Positions 25,403 through 34,360 of a stretch of DNA of 49,840 nucleotides are shown piece after piece. How positions within the stretch are numbered: the stretch's first letter is position 1; each line of letters begins with the position of its first letter. The stretch is from JBNARI01 sp049718765 (GTDB taxonomy: Bacteria; Bacillota; Sulfobacillia; DUMF01): positions 1-49,840 of the forward strand of contig JBNARI010000016.1 in assembly GCA_049718765.1 (NCBI GenBank), in the 5' to 3' direction. Under the pieces are notes generated by a model. That model worked only from the letters and a program-made list of their open reading frames with translations, was not told the DNA's origin and did no database searches. The translations under genes were made by a program, and so were the position numbers.

Positions 25403-26761
25403 GTGGTATCCTTCTTGAATTGGCTGGCACGCACTTTGTGGGGAACGCCAATGATGGTCCTCATATTCGTCACTGGAATGTGGTTCAGCATCAGGACCAA
25501 GCTGTTCCAGGTAACCCACATTGGATACGTGCTGAGGAACACTTTCTTCAAGATATTCACCAAGGACAGACTCCGAGGCGAAGGGTTGATGACACCCTTC
25601 CAGGCCATTTCCACCGCCCTTGCGGGCACCGTCGGGAACGGCAACATAGCCGGCGTGGCCACGGCAATTGCGGTCGGAGGGCCAGGAGCCGTATTCTGGA
25701 TGTGGGTCGTTGCAGTGCTTGGTATGATGACCAAAATGGTAGAGGTGTCCCTGGCAGTCCACTACCGGTGTTCTGACGAGAAGGGCAATTACTACGGCGG
25801 CCCAATGTATTACATTGAGAAGGGGCTGGGCCCTCGCCGGAAGCCCCTTGCCCGGTTCTTCGCACTCATGATGATCATCGGCGCACTGGGCACTGCAGTG
25901 TTCGTGCAGCCTCACACCATGTCCACCGCCATGGAGAGCATATTTGGCATTCCGCCGCTCCTGACCACCAGCGTGGCAGTGGCCCTTACAGCAGTGGTGA
26001 TCATTGGTGGATTCAAACGCATTGGGCAGTTTTGTGAGAAGCTGGTGCCCTTTATGTGTGGCTTGTACATCCTTGGTGCCCTGGGCATCATCCTGGTGAA
26101 CTACAGCAGGATACCAGAGGTACTGGGTATGATATTCCGGTACGCTTTCCAACCGGCTCCTGCCGTGGGAGGGTTTGCTGGCGCTTCTGTTGCCCTGGCA
26201 ATGAGGCGCGGCATGGCCAGGGGCATGTTCTCCAACGAGGCTGGCATGGGTTCGGCGCCCATGGTGCATGCCACCGCGATAACTGATCATCCAATCCGTC
26301 AGGGCCTGTACGGCGTGTTCGAGGTGTTCACCGACACCATAGTGATATGCACCATGACCGCTCTGGCCATACTCACCAGTGCACCGGGCATTTGGTACAG
26401 CGGGCTCAACGGCGTAGAGCTCACCCTCAAGGCGTTCGATCACATTTACGGCCCCCTGGGCAGCGTCATAGTGGGACTTGGAGTGCTGGTGTTTGCGTAC
26501 TCCACCATGGTAGGCTACGCGGTGGAATACGAAACCTCAGTGGTGTACCTGCTAGGGCCTGGGGCCCTCGAGCTGTTCCGGATAATCTACCTGGTTCCGC
26601 CGTTCATAGCTGTATCGAAGCCAGTGGAACTTATTTGGACCGTGGTGGACATTTGCACCGGCATAGAAGGAATTCCCAATATGCTTGCGCTGCTCATGTT
26701 GAGCGGGGTTTTCATCAGGCTGTTCACGGACTTTGCCCAAAGGGAAGGACTTCGCGTGTGA
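25403..26761 (+). CDS. Sodium:alanine symporter (AGCS family)
   Basis: A 452-residue membrane protein with the AGCS signature ALAGTVGNGNIAGVATAIAVGGPGAVFWMW near residue 75 and NEAGMGSAPMVHATA near residue 280, and about ten transmembrane segments. The family imports alanine, glycine or related small amino acids with sodium. GTG 25403 has AGGAGGG at good distance. It follows the decayed YgeY/PLP genes and precedes the serine dehydratase pair. It is intact, so it was kept while its upstream neighbours decayed. Confidence 0.92.
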   Translation: MVSFLNWLARTLWGTPMMVLIFVTGMWFSIRTKLFQVTHIGYVLRNTFFKIFTKDRLRGEGLMTPFQAISTALAGTVGNGNIAGVATAIAVGGPGAVFWMWVVAVLGMMTKMVEVSLAVHYRCSDEKGNYYGGPMYYIEKGLGPRRKPLARFFALMMIIGALGTAVFVQPHTMSTAMESIFGIPPLLTTSVAVALTAVVIIGGFKRIGQFCEKLVPFMCGLYILGALGIILVNYSRIPEVLGMIFRYAFQPAPAVGGFAGASVALAMRRGMARGMFSNEAGMGSAPMVHATAITDHPIRQGLYGVFEVFTDTIVICTMTALAILTSAPGIWYSGLNGVELTLKAFDHIYGPLGSVIVGLGVLVFAYSTMVGYAVEYETSVVYLLGPGALELFRIIYLVPPFIAVSKPVELIWTVVDICTGIEGIPNMLALLMLSGVFIRLFTDFAQREGLRV

Positions 26762-26900
26762 GTCCAGCGCTGCAGAGTGCTCAGTACGCTGGGTGGTGAA
26801 CCAGGTGAACGAGACCCGCGCTACGTTGAGGGTGGGCCTTGCAGCTAGGTTCCCACGTTGGTTCCTCAAAGTGATAGGATTGGGCTGGAGGAGGATGCGA

Positions 26901-27563
26901 GTGGCGCGGTTGCTTGAAGTGCTTGGGCCTGTGATGATAGGCCCTTCCAGTTCCCACACTGCAGGTGCTGCCAGGTTGGGCAAACTAGCACGCTGCCTGC
27001 TTGGGGAGGCGCCTGTGAAAGCGGTGCTGACCCTGCACGGGTCTTTTGCTGCCACGTACAGGGGACACGGCACAGATCTGGCGCTCGTGGGTGGGCTGCT
27101 GGGATTTGCCCCCGACGACGAGCGCATCCGGGACGCCTTTCGCTTTGCCAAAAAGGAAGGGCTCGAGGTGGTCATAAACGCTGGTGACCTGGGGCGAGTG
27201 CATCCCAACTCTGTGAAGTTCGAGCTCAAAGGCGCTGGTGGTAGGGAACTAGTAGCAGTGGGGTCGTCGATTGGTGGCGGAAGGGTAGAAATGGTGGAAA
27301 TCTGGGGGTTGCCTGTGAGCATTCGGGGAGAACAACCAACTTTGGTGGCTACCTACCCGGACAGGCCAGGGATGGTTGCTGCACTAACGGCTCAGCTTGC
27401 TTCAAGGAACATCAACATAGCAACCATGCGTGTGACCAGGTCCGGCCGGGGGAAGCTGGCTGTAGCGGTGATCGAGGTGGACCAACACGTTCCCGAGGAC
27501 TTAGTAAATGCAATCGCGCAGCTACCCTCAATGAAAAGAGTGGTCTCCATGGACGTAACCTAG
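26901..27563 (+). CDS. sdaAB: L-serine dehydratase, beta subunit
   Basis: The N-terminal GPVMIGPSSSHTAGAARLG motif and the C-terminal ACT domain (PTLVATYPDRPGMVAALTAQ, NINIATMRV) define the beta chain of the Bacillota two-subunit 4Fe-4S serine dehydratase. With the alpha subunit it converts L-serine to pyruvate and ammonia. GTG 26901 is chosen because GGAGGAGG (26887-26894) lies six bases upstream; ATG 26895 would be too close. The alpha-subunit gene is 283 bases downstream, a wider gap than usual. Confidence 0.9.
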   Translation: MARLLEVLGPVMIGPSSSHTAGAARLGKLARCLLGEAPVKAVLTLHGSFAATYRGHGTDLALVGGLLGFAPDDERIRDAFRFAKKEGLEVVINAGDLGRVHPNSVKFELKGAGGRELVAVGSSIGGGRVEMVEIWGLPVSIRGEQPTLVATYPDRPGMVAALTAQLASRNINIATMRVTRSGRGKLAVAVIEVDQHVPEDLVNAIAQLPSMKRVVSMDVT

Positions 27564-27846
27564 GCTCAGGCCAGGTTTAAGTGGTGTGTGCGGCCTGCTG
27601 TGTTGGCAGTTGCCGTCTGCGGTGTGAGCGGCTATGACGTGAACCGGCCAAGTGAAGACTATTTGGGAGTGGTTGGTCGGTCTCTTCTGGCATTTTGTCA
27701 GAGTGTCCAAGATGAAGCCAGGCAGACTGGAGCCACTGGCGGTTGGAGAATTGTGGTTTTGCGGTGGGCAATGGGGCTTGTTGGGGAAGCTCCCAGCCCC
27801 GTGTTTGGAAGGGATCGACCAGTCAATGGCAAGTGAGGTGATGTAG

Positions 27847-28704
27847 GTGAGCTTATCTGAAGTTGCAGGACAAGCAACGGCAGAGGGGATAAGCCTGGGC
27901 AGGCTTGCCATCAGGCTTGAGGCCGAAGAAACCGGGGAATCCCAGGAGTCCATTGTGGGAAAGCTCCGTGAGATGCTGGCTGTCATGGCTTCGGCCATAA
28001 CTCAGGGCTTAAGTGACCCTCAACGAAAGTCCAGGAGCGGCCTGACGGGCGGGGATGCGTGTAGGGTAATGGCTCGTCTTGACACGAAGGCCAACTTCCC
28101 AGGCAATGAGTTGCTCGTTCGCGCAATGGCGTACGCCCTTGCAGTGGCAGAAGTGAACGCTTGTATGGGCAGAGTGGTGGCGGCCCCCACAGCGGGCTCA
28201 TGCGGGATTGTGCCTGGGACGCTGTTTGCGCTAAGAGATACCCTGGGGCTTGGTGAGGATCATGTGCTGGAAGCGCTTGCTGCTGCGGGGCTCGTGGGGC
28301 AAGTTATTGCAGAAAAGGCAACGTTGTCTGGCGCAGAGGGAGGGTGCCAGGCCGAATGTGGATCTGCTGCAGCTATGGCCGCAGCGGGTATGGCTCAGAT
28401 GGGAGGGGGTGCGCCCACGGACTGCATCCACGCTGCTGCCCTTGCTTTGAAGGGGTTGCTTGGGCTTGTGTGCGACCCGGTAGCTGGGCTAGTAGAGGTG
28501 CCTTGCGTGAAGCGCAACGCGTTGTGCTGTGCCATAGCCCTGGGGGCTGCGGAAATGGCCCTGGCGGGAGTGCGCAGCTTCATCCCTCCAGATGAGGTTA
28601 TCGAAGCCATGGGCCTGATTGGCCGAGCGCTTCCTGAGTCACTGCGGGAGACTTCCGAGGGTGGGCTGGCTGTGACCGATACTGCCCGGAAGCTGTCAGG
28701 ATGA
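27847..28704 (+). CDS. sdaAA: L-serine dehydratase, alpha subunit
   Basis: This 285-residue catalytic chain has APTAGSCGIVPG, AEGGCQAECGSAAAMAAAG and CDPVAGLVEVPCVKRNA, which contain the cysteines for the 4Fe-4S cluster that binds serine. GTG 27847 is preceded by GAGGTGATG. Together with the alanine symporter and beta subunit it forms a small-amino-acid uptake and deamination module giving pyruvate. The gap to the beta gene has no recognisable gene. Confidence 0.92.
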   Translation: MSLSEVAGQATAEGISLGRLAIRLEAEETGESQESIVGKLREMLAVMASAITQGLSDPQRKSRSGLTGGDACRVMARLDTKANFPGNELLVRAMAYALAVAEVNACMGRVVAAPTAGSCGIVPGTLFALRDTLGLGEDHVLEALAAAGLVGQVIAEKATLSGAEGGCQAECGSAAAMAAAGMAQMGGGAPTDCIHAAALALKGLLGLVCDPVAGLVEVPCVKRNALCCAIALGAAEMALAGVRSFIPPDEVIEAMGLIGRALPESLRETSEGGLAVTDTARKLSG

Positions 28705-29268
28705 GGGGCGCTTAGCAAAAGAAGCGGCTGGTCTCGGTTGTGAGTTGCTCTGGTAGCGCAAAAGGGGAAATTGCCTTTGCACCTGAGTTCGATGCCCAGC
28801 GCCTGAGGTACTCACCTCTCTTACGCCCACCTCCATATGATCAGCTCCAGTAGCCACATTATTAGTAATGAAGCCACATTTCAAAGGAAGGCTAGAAACA
28901 CGAGTGGACTCCATTCTACTGCAAAAACAAAATGCTACCCTGTTGCCTGGATGGTCATTATCGAACTTACTAGCATAAGCCTCCAAAGATCAATGGCTGC
29001 GCATGAGCAGCTCCCTCGTCCCGATACCGATCTGCGCATGGTGGCATAATCTCAAACCAGTCGGCTCGGCCTCCTAGTCAGAGAGAATCTTGTGTTTACG
29101 AAATGATTCCTTCACCGCCGTTGAACTACAACTCCCGGTAAACCTTGCTCTTGGTTTGTTTATGACAAAGCACAATCTGCAACTTCCGAATCTGGGCTTG
29201 CTCGTGATCGGTAACCCTACTTGAGCGAGGACGTGAGCAACTTAGGCGTGTGGTTGGGGGAGGTGACA
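28705..29268. other. Non-coding or decayed stretch
   Basis: No gene is supported. Codon use and stops suggest degraded DNA, and the only recognisable element is the duplicated remnant that follows. Confidence 0.35.
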
Positions 29269-29385
29269 GATAACCTTCCTGCGCTTCGAGAGTCGGTAAC
29301 CCGGCTCAGTCGAACGCTTCAGGCTACAAGTCGGGCCGTTTTCAGGCGCCTATGAGTTGGACCAATGGGCTGGTGAGGCTGGATG
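29269..29385 (+). pseudogene. Remnant homologous to 14825-15016
   Basis: Reads DNLPALRESVTRLSRTLQATSRAVFRRL and then breaks. After an insertion of about 17 bases the similarity resumes at CTGGTGAGGCT. The other copy lies on the minus strand at 14825-15016. The parent family is not recognised. Confidence 0.4.
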
Positions 29386-29607
29386 CTACGTAACCTGATC
29401 CGTCCATAAATGCTGTACAAGCCCTGTAGCAAGCAGTGCTGTGGCCTACGTCAATGCCCCTTCTATGGGAACCAAGTCACCTGGGAGTACCTCCTTATCC
29501 CGTACCTTTACGTATCTCGCTACGGACTCTGTCCTTACACCTGAATGGCTGGGCAGGTTGTCAGAGGTAATCCACCTCTACAACCTGCCCGCAACGGCCT
29601 GGGGCTT

Positions 29608-30834
29608 TCAGAGGAGGTGCTTTTGCACCTTGCCGCCCTTCACCACGACCCTGACATTGTTGGGGTTCTTGAGGCAAGAAATGTCCGCCAGGGGGTCTCC
29701 GTTTACTACAATCAAGTCTGCCAGCTTGCCGGCCTCGAGGGTGCCAAGCTTGTCGCCCATTCCTATGGCCTGGGCACCTATTTTGGTAGCGGAAACGATG
29801 GCCTCCATTGGAGTGAACCCGAGCTCCACGAAAAGCTCCAGCTCCATGGCATTTTCGCCGAAGGGGAGCATTGGCCCGCCGGTGAAATCAGTGCCCATGG
29901 CCACCTTTACCCCTGCAGCTTTGGCGCGCTGTACTGCTTCCCGGTGTGCCTTATGAGCCTCGCGAGCTTTGCGTATGCCGTATTCGGGCACGCCAAATTT
30001 TTCGCCCACTGTCACGATCCTGTGAGCGATTGCAAGGGTGGGTACCATTATGCAGTCGTTCTTGAGCATCAGCTCAATGCTTTCCTCGTTGATGTAGAAG
30101 CCATGCTCGATGGTCTTGACGCCTGCTCTAAGAGCGGTGTTAATGCCTTCGGTGCCCTGAGCGTGACTTGCCACGAACGCGCCCACCCTGCGGGCTTCCT
30201 CCACGATGGCAGCCACTTCCTCGACGGTGAACTGGGATGATCCTGGCTTATCCTTTTCGGACATGACGCCCCCGGTGGTGCAAATCTTTATGTAGTCGGC
30301 GCCCTCACGGAACTGCTCCCTGGCTGCCTTGCGGCACTCGTCCACTCCATCGCATATCCTGGAGAAGCCGTGCTGCTGCACGAAGTCCATGGGAAGGAAA
30401 TGGACGTCTCCGTGACCACCAGTTTGGGAGAGCACCTTGTTAGGAGACACGATGCGAGGCCCTGGTATTTCCCCTTCTCCGATCACGCGCTTGAGGTATA
30501 CGCCAAGCCCACCAGCGTCCCGCACCGACGTGAACCCGGCGTTAAGCAGGTCCGCGCAGTCCCGCACAGCCCTTGCAACCCTGACAGGCAGTGGCTCCAC
30601 AACCCACATGAGGGGGTTCATGGAGCGCACACCCATCAGGTGGAGGTGGGCATCGATGAGGCCAGGTAGGATCGTACCCGAACCTGCGTCGATCACCGTG
30701 GCATCGCAGGGTATCTGCACCGCTCCATCGGGAGCTACCTGTTCGATCTTGTCGTCGTCGATTACCACTGTGCCCTGAAAGGGCGGTCTGCCGGTACCGT
30801 CGATGACGCGGCCCTTGACGAAAAGCTTACCCAC
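29608..30834 (-). CDS. Metal-dependent amidohydrolase (imidazolonepropionase/prolidase-like)
   Basis: A 408-residue amidohydrolase with the metal-binding HxH in LIDAHLHLMG, the likely carbamylated Lys in YIKICTTGGV, FVASHAQG, TIEHGFYI and the final metal Asp in MGTDFTGGP. The C-terminal ADLIVVNGDPL closes the beta-sandwich domain. This subgroup includes Xaa-Pro dipeptidases and imidazolonepropionase-like enzymes. The substrate cannot be told from sequence alone. ATG 30834 has GGAGGGACC just upstream. It is a single-gene unit flanked by decayed DNA. Confidence 0.88.
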   Translation of the reverse strand: MGKLFVKGRVIDGTGRPPFQGTVVIDDDKIEQVAPDGAVQIPCDATVIDAGSGTILPGLIDAHLHLMGVRSMNPLMWVVEPLPVRVARAVRDCADLLNAGFTSVRDAGGLGVYLKRVIGEGEIPGPRIVSPNKVLSQTGGHGDVHFLPMDFVQQHGFSRICDGVDECRKAAREQFREGADYIKICTTGGVMSEKDKPGSSQFTVEEVAAIVEEARRVGAFVASHAQGTEGINTALRAGVKTIEHGFYINEESIELMLKNDCIMVPTLAIAHRIVTVGEKFGVPEYGIRKAREAHKAHREAVQRAKAAGVKVAMGTDFTGGPMLPFGENAMELELFVELGFTPMEAIVSATKIGAQAIGMGDKLGTLEAGKLADLIVVNGDPLADISCLKNPNNVRVVVKGGKVQKHLL

Positions 30835-31283
30835 GTTTGGTCCCTCCTGGAAAGGATGTTGTGAACAAGCTAGTGAGGAGGCAGGTAATCACCTCCTGAG
30901 TAAACTTCGGCGCGGTTAGCAGCTAATCCTGCTGCATTTAAGAATGCGCGTGGCCAAGCGGGGGAAGGTAGGGCTGTGCCCCAGACATCCTCGGTAACCT
31001 GCGGCGAGCAGGGCTTGGCGAGGCCCATGGGGTTGTCCCGAAACATGCGTAGAAGTTCCAGGCATTGGTGGGTGGTTCTCTTGCGGAGGGGTTGGTCAGC
31101 TCTTCCAGAACCTGTTTAAGAAGGCGAGGAGGTGACGCGCCGTGCCGAAACCCAGCATGTCCGTCCACTGTGAGAAGGTGCCAAGCCCTCGCGTTCTGGT
31201 GCCGCAGCTTTGCTTGCGCGGGCTGGGCTGCTGCCATGGAGCAGCGCTACTGCACCACGGATTTGGCATGCCATTGGTGTAGC
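30835..31283. other. Intergenic, probably decayed DNA
   Basis: Contains short open stretches but no recognisable protein or RNA. It is upstream of the amidohydrolase (minus) and downstream of the broken regulator fragment. Confidence 0.35.
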
Positions 31284-31735
31284 TCAGTGGGACGGTGCCA
31301 GGGAATCTGCAGCTGCTGTGAGCGCTTCTATTACCTTGGGCTTGCTGGGGTCCTTGCTGGGGATGGCTCTGATCAGGTCCTGGAGATACCAATAGAAAGC
31401 GTTGGTCATGTTAGGCTGGTCGAATACAAATACAGCCCCGGGAGGCCGCTTCTTGGTTGACCGTGTGGATTACGGTAACCTTACGCCCCATTTCTATCAC
31501 TTGAGCAAGAGCTCTAATCAGGGAGGCAAGGAACGCTTGGTCTGCCGTAAGCCAGTCAAGGCTCTCGTAGGAATACAGGAGCAGTTCGCCCTGGTCGGCT
31601 GTGATTGGGGCAGCTGCGACCAGCGACAGGAACTTCATCACTGTTTGCAGCTTACCCTGGATGTCGTAGGATACCTGGACTCCAGCTGAGTCCAGCGCCC
31701 GTTGGGGCCTTACTGGCTCGGGGCGACTGTTCGGT
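31284..31735 (-). pseudogene. C-terminal fragment of a Bacillota regulator-like protein
   Basis: On the minus strand, fragments in different frames form one protein end: LSTEQSPRASKAL, QVSYDIQGKLQTVMKFLSLVA, ELLLYSYESLDWLTADQAFL, LIRALAQVIEMGRKVTVIHTVN, then NMTNAFYWYLQDLIRAIPSK. This resembles the sensor part of a Bacillota regulator-like family with an IHTVNR motif, though I can name it only loosely. The N-terminal half is missing and two frame changes are needed, so it is non-functional. Confidence 0.5.
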
Positions 31736-31760
31736 GGACAGGTAAGGGGACAGGTTCCTG

Positions 31761-32349
31761 GTGACGTTCCCTGCTGCGACTAGGGAAGCTACTCTTACTC
31801 TGGACGAGTTTACCGAGAGCAGTAGGTTTGTGAACGTGCCGTTCCACACAAAACTCAGCCCGGGTGGGGCGATGGCGCTGGTATCGTTGCTGGATCTGTT
31901 CCGGGAAAACGCGCTGCGCAGCCTGATTCGTGAAGGCAAGAGGCCCCTGTTCAATTCAGGCAGCGTGGTGCAGCAGGCAAGTGGCCGCAGGTCCTATTTC
32001 TGGCTAGTCAGGAACCTCAGGGACTTTCTGAGAGGGGGAGTGCCAGGGGAACAGGTGGAGGAGGGGTTAAAGGAGCTAGAGGAAAAGGGTTTGGCCGGAC
32101 AGAGGGATGGCGTGGTACCTGACAGGCGCTGCTTTGGACCTGGGCACAACAATGCTCATCCCGGCCTACGTGTTCGAGCTGAGCACCGGGCGCATGATTT
32201 CCCGGGATGCATGCGAGCACTCTGAGGCCTGCGTTGTGTCTTGCGGTATGCACGACGTGCTCTACATGGAAGCAGGCGACGGTACGGTAGTGGTGGAAAC
32301 CTCCTCGGGCAGCGAACTGCTCCAGTTGCTAATGAGCCTGATGCAGTAG
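31761..32349 (+). pseudogene. Frameshifted hypothetical gene
   Basis: The first frame gives MTFPAATREATLTLDEFTES to LEEKGLAGQRDG. A one-base shift near 32105 continues it as VWYLTGAALDLGTTMLIPAY to SSGSELLQLLMSLMQ, stop at 32349. Both parts have good amino-acid composition, so they likely formed one ~195-residue protein. No family is recognised. It is opposed head-to-head with the broken regulator at 31284-31735, and only 25 bases separate them. Confidence 0.5.
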
Positions 32350-32649
32350 TCTCCTGCAAAAGCGCTAGCTTGATGAAAGAGGGCCGACGGAATGGAAGAT
32401 ACTGTTGGGACTCACTGGCGTAAGTGACGATTCTTGACTGCACCCGCGCCCAGGTGCAGCGCTGGACCTGGGTGGTATTTGACTCAGCGTCTCCTAGCGA
32501 CCTCCAGGTAGGAAAAACTGCAGACATGAAGTGATCCTTGGGTGTGAAGTCTTCGTAGGTTGCCCTCCTGGATCACGGTTCTTGGGGTTAATGAATGTCA
32601 AAATATCAACTCCTCCACAGGAAACTGTAAAGATAGATCAAGATACAGC
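32350..32649. other. Stretch without a gene
   Basis: No coding sequence is supported. It may contain eroded upstream parts of the DUF1670 remnant. Confidence 0.3.
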
Positions 32650-32939
32650 CGATACCAAAGTTGTGCTGCCACCCGTGGCCTGGTGGCCGATATGGGCCCC
32701 ACCCTAAGCCATGCTGATAAGATAATCCGGCTTTTCATGGACGGGTACACCGAGACTGAGATTGTACGGCGCACAGGACACAGCTATGACAGCATAGAAC
32801 GATATCTGGTGTACCTGGCAGAAAAGAGCTTGCCTTTGCCTGCCATACGCCAGGTCCTGGCTTTTCCCGCCGCCTGGTGGAGAAGTACCTTGCCCTCTAC
32901 CGGGAGTTCTTGGCAGCCAAGGTCCGCCGCATGGCCTAG
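32650..32939 (+). pseudogene. C-terminal remnant of a DUF1670 gene
   Basis: The end of a DUF1670 protein is recognisable: KVVLP, then in the next frame TRGLVADMGPTLSHADKII, GYTETEIVRRTGHSYDSIERY. After another shift RLVEKYLALYREFLAAKVRRMA ends at TAG 32937-32939. An intact DUF1670 gene starts 41 bases downstream. It is either the leftover of a tandem duplication or of an insertion/deletion. The open frame joins it to the next gene without a stop, which could mislead gene callers into one 543-residue product. Confidence 0.65.
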
Positions 32940-32979
32940 GCACACCCGGCTAAAAACCCGGGAAGGGGGGCTGAATACC

Positions 32980-34191
32980 TTGCAGGCTAAGAAGGGTGTA
33001 CAAAACCGCTATGCCACTCTTCTTGCCCGGACTGTGTCCAACGTACAAGGTGCACTGCTCAAGGACAAGTTCGAGCTTGCGCCGGCCTCTTTGGTGGCCG
33101 AGAAAGCAGTGAGTCTCACCAACAAGGCCATAAGGAACTGGGAAGAAAGCCAGGGCATTCGAAGGCTAGAGCCTGGGGAGCTTCTCCTGCATCAGGGAGG
33201 GCAACCACTGGTGCTGCCGCTGTTGACCCCAGAAGCTATCCGGCAGCTTTCCCTTGGCGTAGCACCAAAGGCAGTACAGCGTGAGCTTGAGGTATTGCAG
33301 TACCAAAACTTCAAACGGGTAAACCCCGAAGCAAGCTTCGAGGACCTCTGGCGCATGACACGTCAGTGGGAGCTGTGCTCTAAACGAACACGCAAAGAGG
33401 ACTACCTGCCAGACAATCCCCTGGATGCAAGCCAGCTGGAGACCATTCCCAGGTACATTGCGGGAGAGATTCCTCCGGAAGTGCTAAGGCCTGCAGCGGA
33501 AACCCTTGTGCAAGAATGGGGTTTAAGGCCTGGCCAGGCTCAAGGAATGGTTGAGCTTGTTGCAAGGACTTACACTCGCTGCTGCCCTCGCCTGGAGGAG
33601 CTCAAGCCAGGGCAGCTTGTCTGGCTGGCTCTGGGTACCCGGAGAACTAGAAAAACTGACCCGCGGCTTTTTGTACCGGTGGTGCTGACGCTTCTTACTC
33701 CAGAGGAGATGGAGCTCCCGCTAACCAGTCAGGCCGACCTGAAACGCCTCAAGATCCGTCAGATCGAGAGGCTTACCACCGAGGCCTGGAAGCAGGATGG
33801 GGTGCTGACCAACCTGGACCTCGAGTGGATCCTGGGCATTTCGCCGACACTCATACGGCAACTCCTGGAGGCTTACCACGAGCACTTTGGTATCCTCTTG
33901 CCGACAGCCGGCACGGTGCTGGACATGGGTCGAACTCTAACACACAAGACCATTGTAGTCGAAATGGCCCTAGCAGGGCTCACGACCCAGGAGATTGCGC
34001 GGCGGATCTACCATACCCATATCCCTGAAGCAGCTGACAGCGATCTCAGGCTCTTCGACCGAGTCTTGCTCCTCAAATACCATCGTGTAGCTGTTTCAGC
34101 AATGATGAGGGTCACCGGCCACAGCAAGGCACTTCTCGAAGAGCATCTGGCTCTGGTGGACAAGCATTTGCCCAGAAGAGACCTTGGTTAA
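32980..34191 (+). CDS. DUF1670 domain protein
   Basis: A 403-residue protein in the DUF1670 family, found in Bacillota and archaea. It has an RPGQAQGMVELVARTYTRC helix region, LVWLALGTRRTRK, a VPVVLTLLTPEE strand and EAWKQDGVLTNLDLEWILG. The DNA-binding-like end contains LLPTAGTVLDMGRTLTHKTIVVEMAL, followed by two HTH-like stretches. The function is unknown, but the end resembles helix-turn-helix/transposon-associated regulators. TTG 32980 has GGAAGGGGGG at 32961-32970; no better start is seen. It follows a decayed copy of itself. Confidence 0.75.
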   Translation: MQAKKGVQNRYATLLARTVSNVQGALLKDKFELAPASLVAEKAVSLTNKAIRNWEESQGIRRLEPGELLLHQGGQPLVLPLLTPEAIRQLSLGVAPKAVQRELEVLQYQNFKRVNPEASFEDLWRMTRQWELCSKRTRKEDYLPDNPLDASQLETIPRYIAGEIPPEVLRPAAETLVQEWGLRPGQAQGMVELVARTYTRCCPRLEELKPGQLVWLALGTRRTRKTDPRLFVPVVLTLLTPEEMELPLTSQADLKRLKIRQIERLTTEAWKQDGVLTNLDLEWILGISPTLIRQLLEAYHEHFGILLPTAGTVLDMGRTLTHKTIVVEMALAGLTTQEIARRIYHTHIPEAADSDLRLFDRVLLLKYHRVAVSAMMRVTGHSKALLEEHLALVDKHLPRRDLG

Positions 34192-34360
34192 ACACCTTGA
34201 GCATCGTGGTATTACGTTGGAAACGCGTGGATATGGTATTTGGCGGTTATCTTCCAGTTGAAGGTGGAGCCGGACAGGCAAAATGCCACAACAAGCGTAA
34301 GGTTTTTCAGGGATCACTCTTGTGGCCTTTCGCGGTCCGGCTTCACCTCTTCCTGGCGAC

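Noticed and set aside
25082..26443. Long minus-strand open frame opposite the PLP fragment and alanine symporter
   Set aside because: The plus-strand frames encode recognisable proteins, whereas the minus translation is His/Pro-rich without motifs.
31273..31300. tRNA-like D-arm sequence (GGTGTAGCTCAGTGGGA)
   Set aside because: No anticodon arm or T arm follows at the right distance, and the stretch lies at the end of a broken minus-strand gene.
32560..34191. One 543-residue DUF1670 protein
   Set aside because: The N-terminal part is the C-terminal remnant of another copy, and the true copy starts at TTG 32980.
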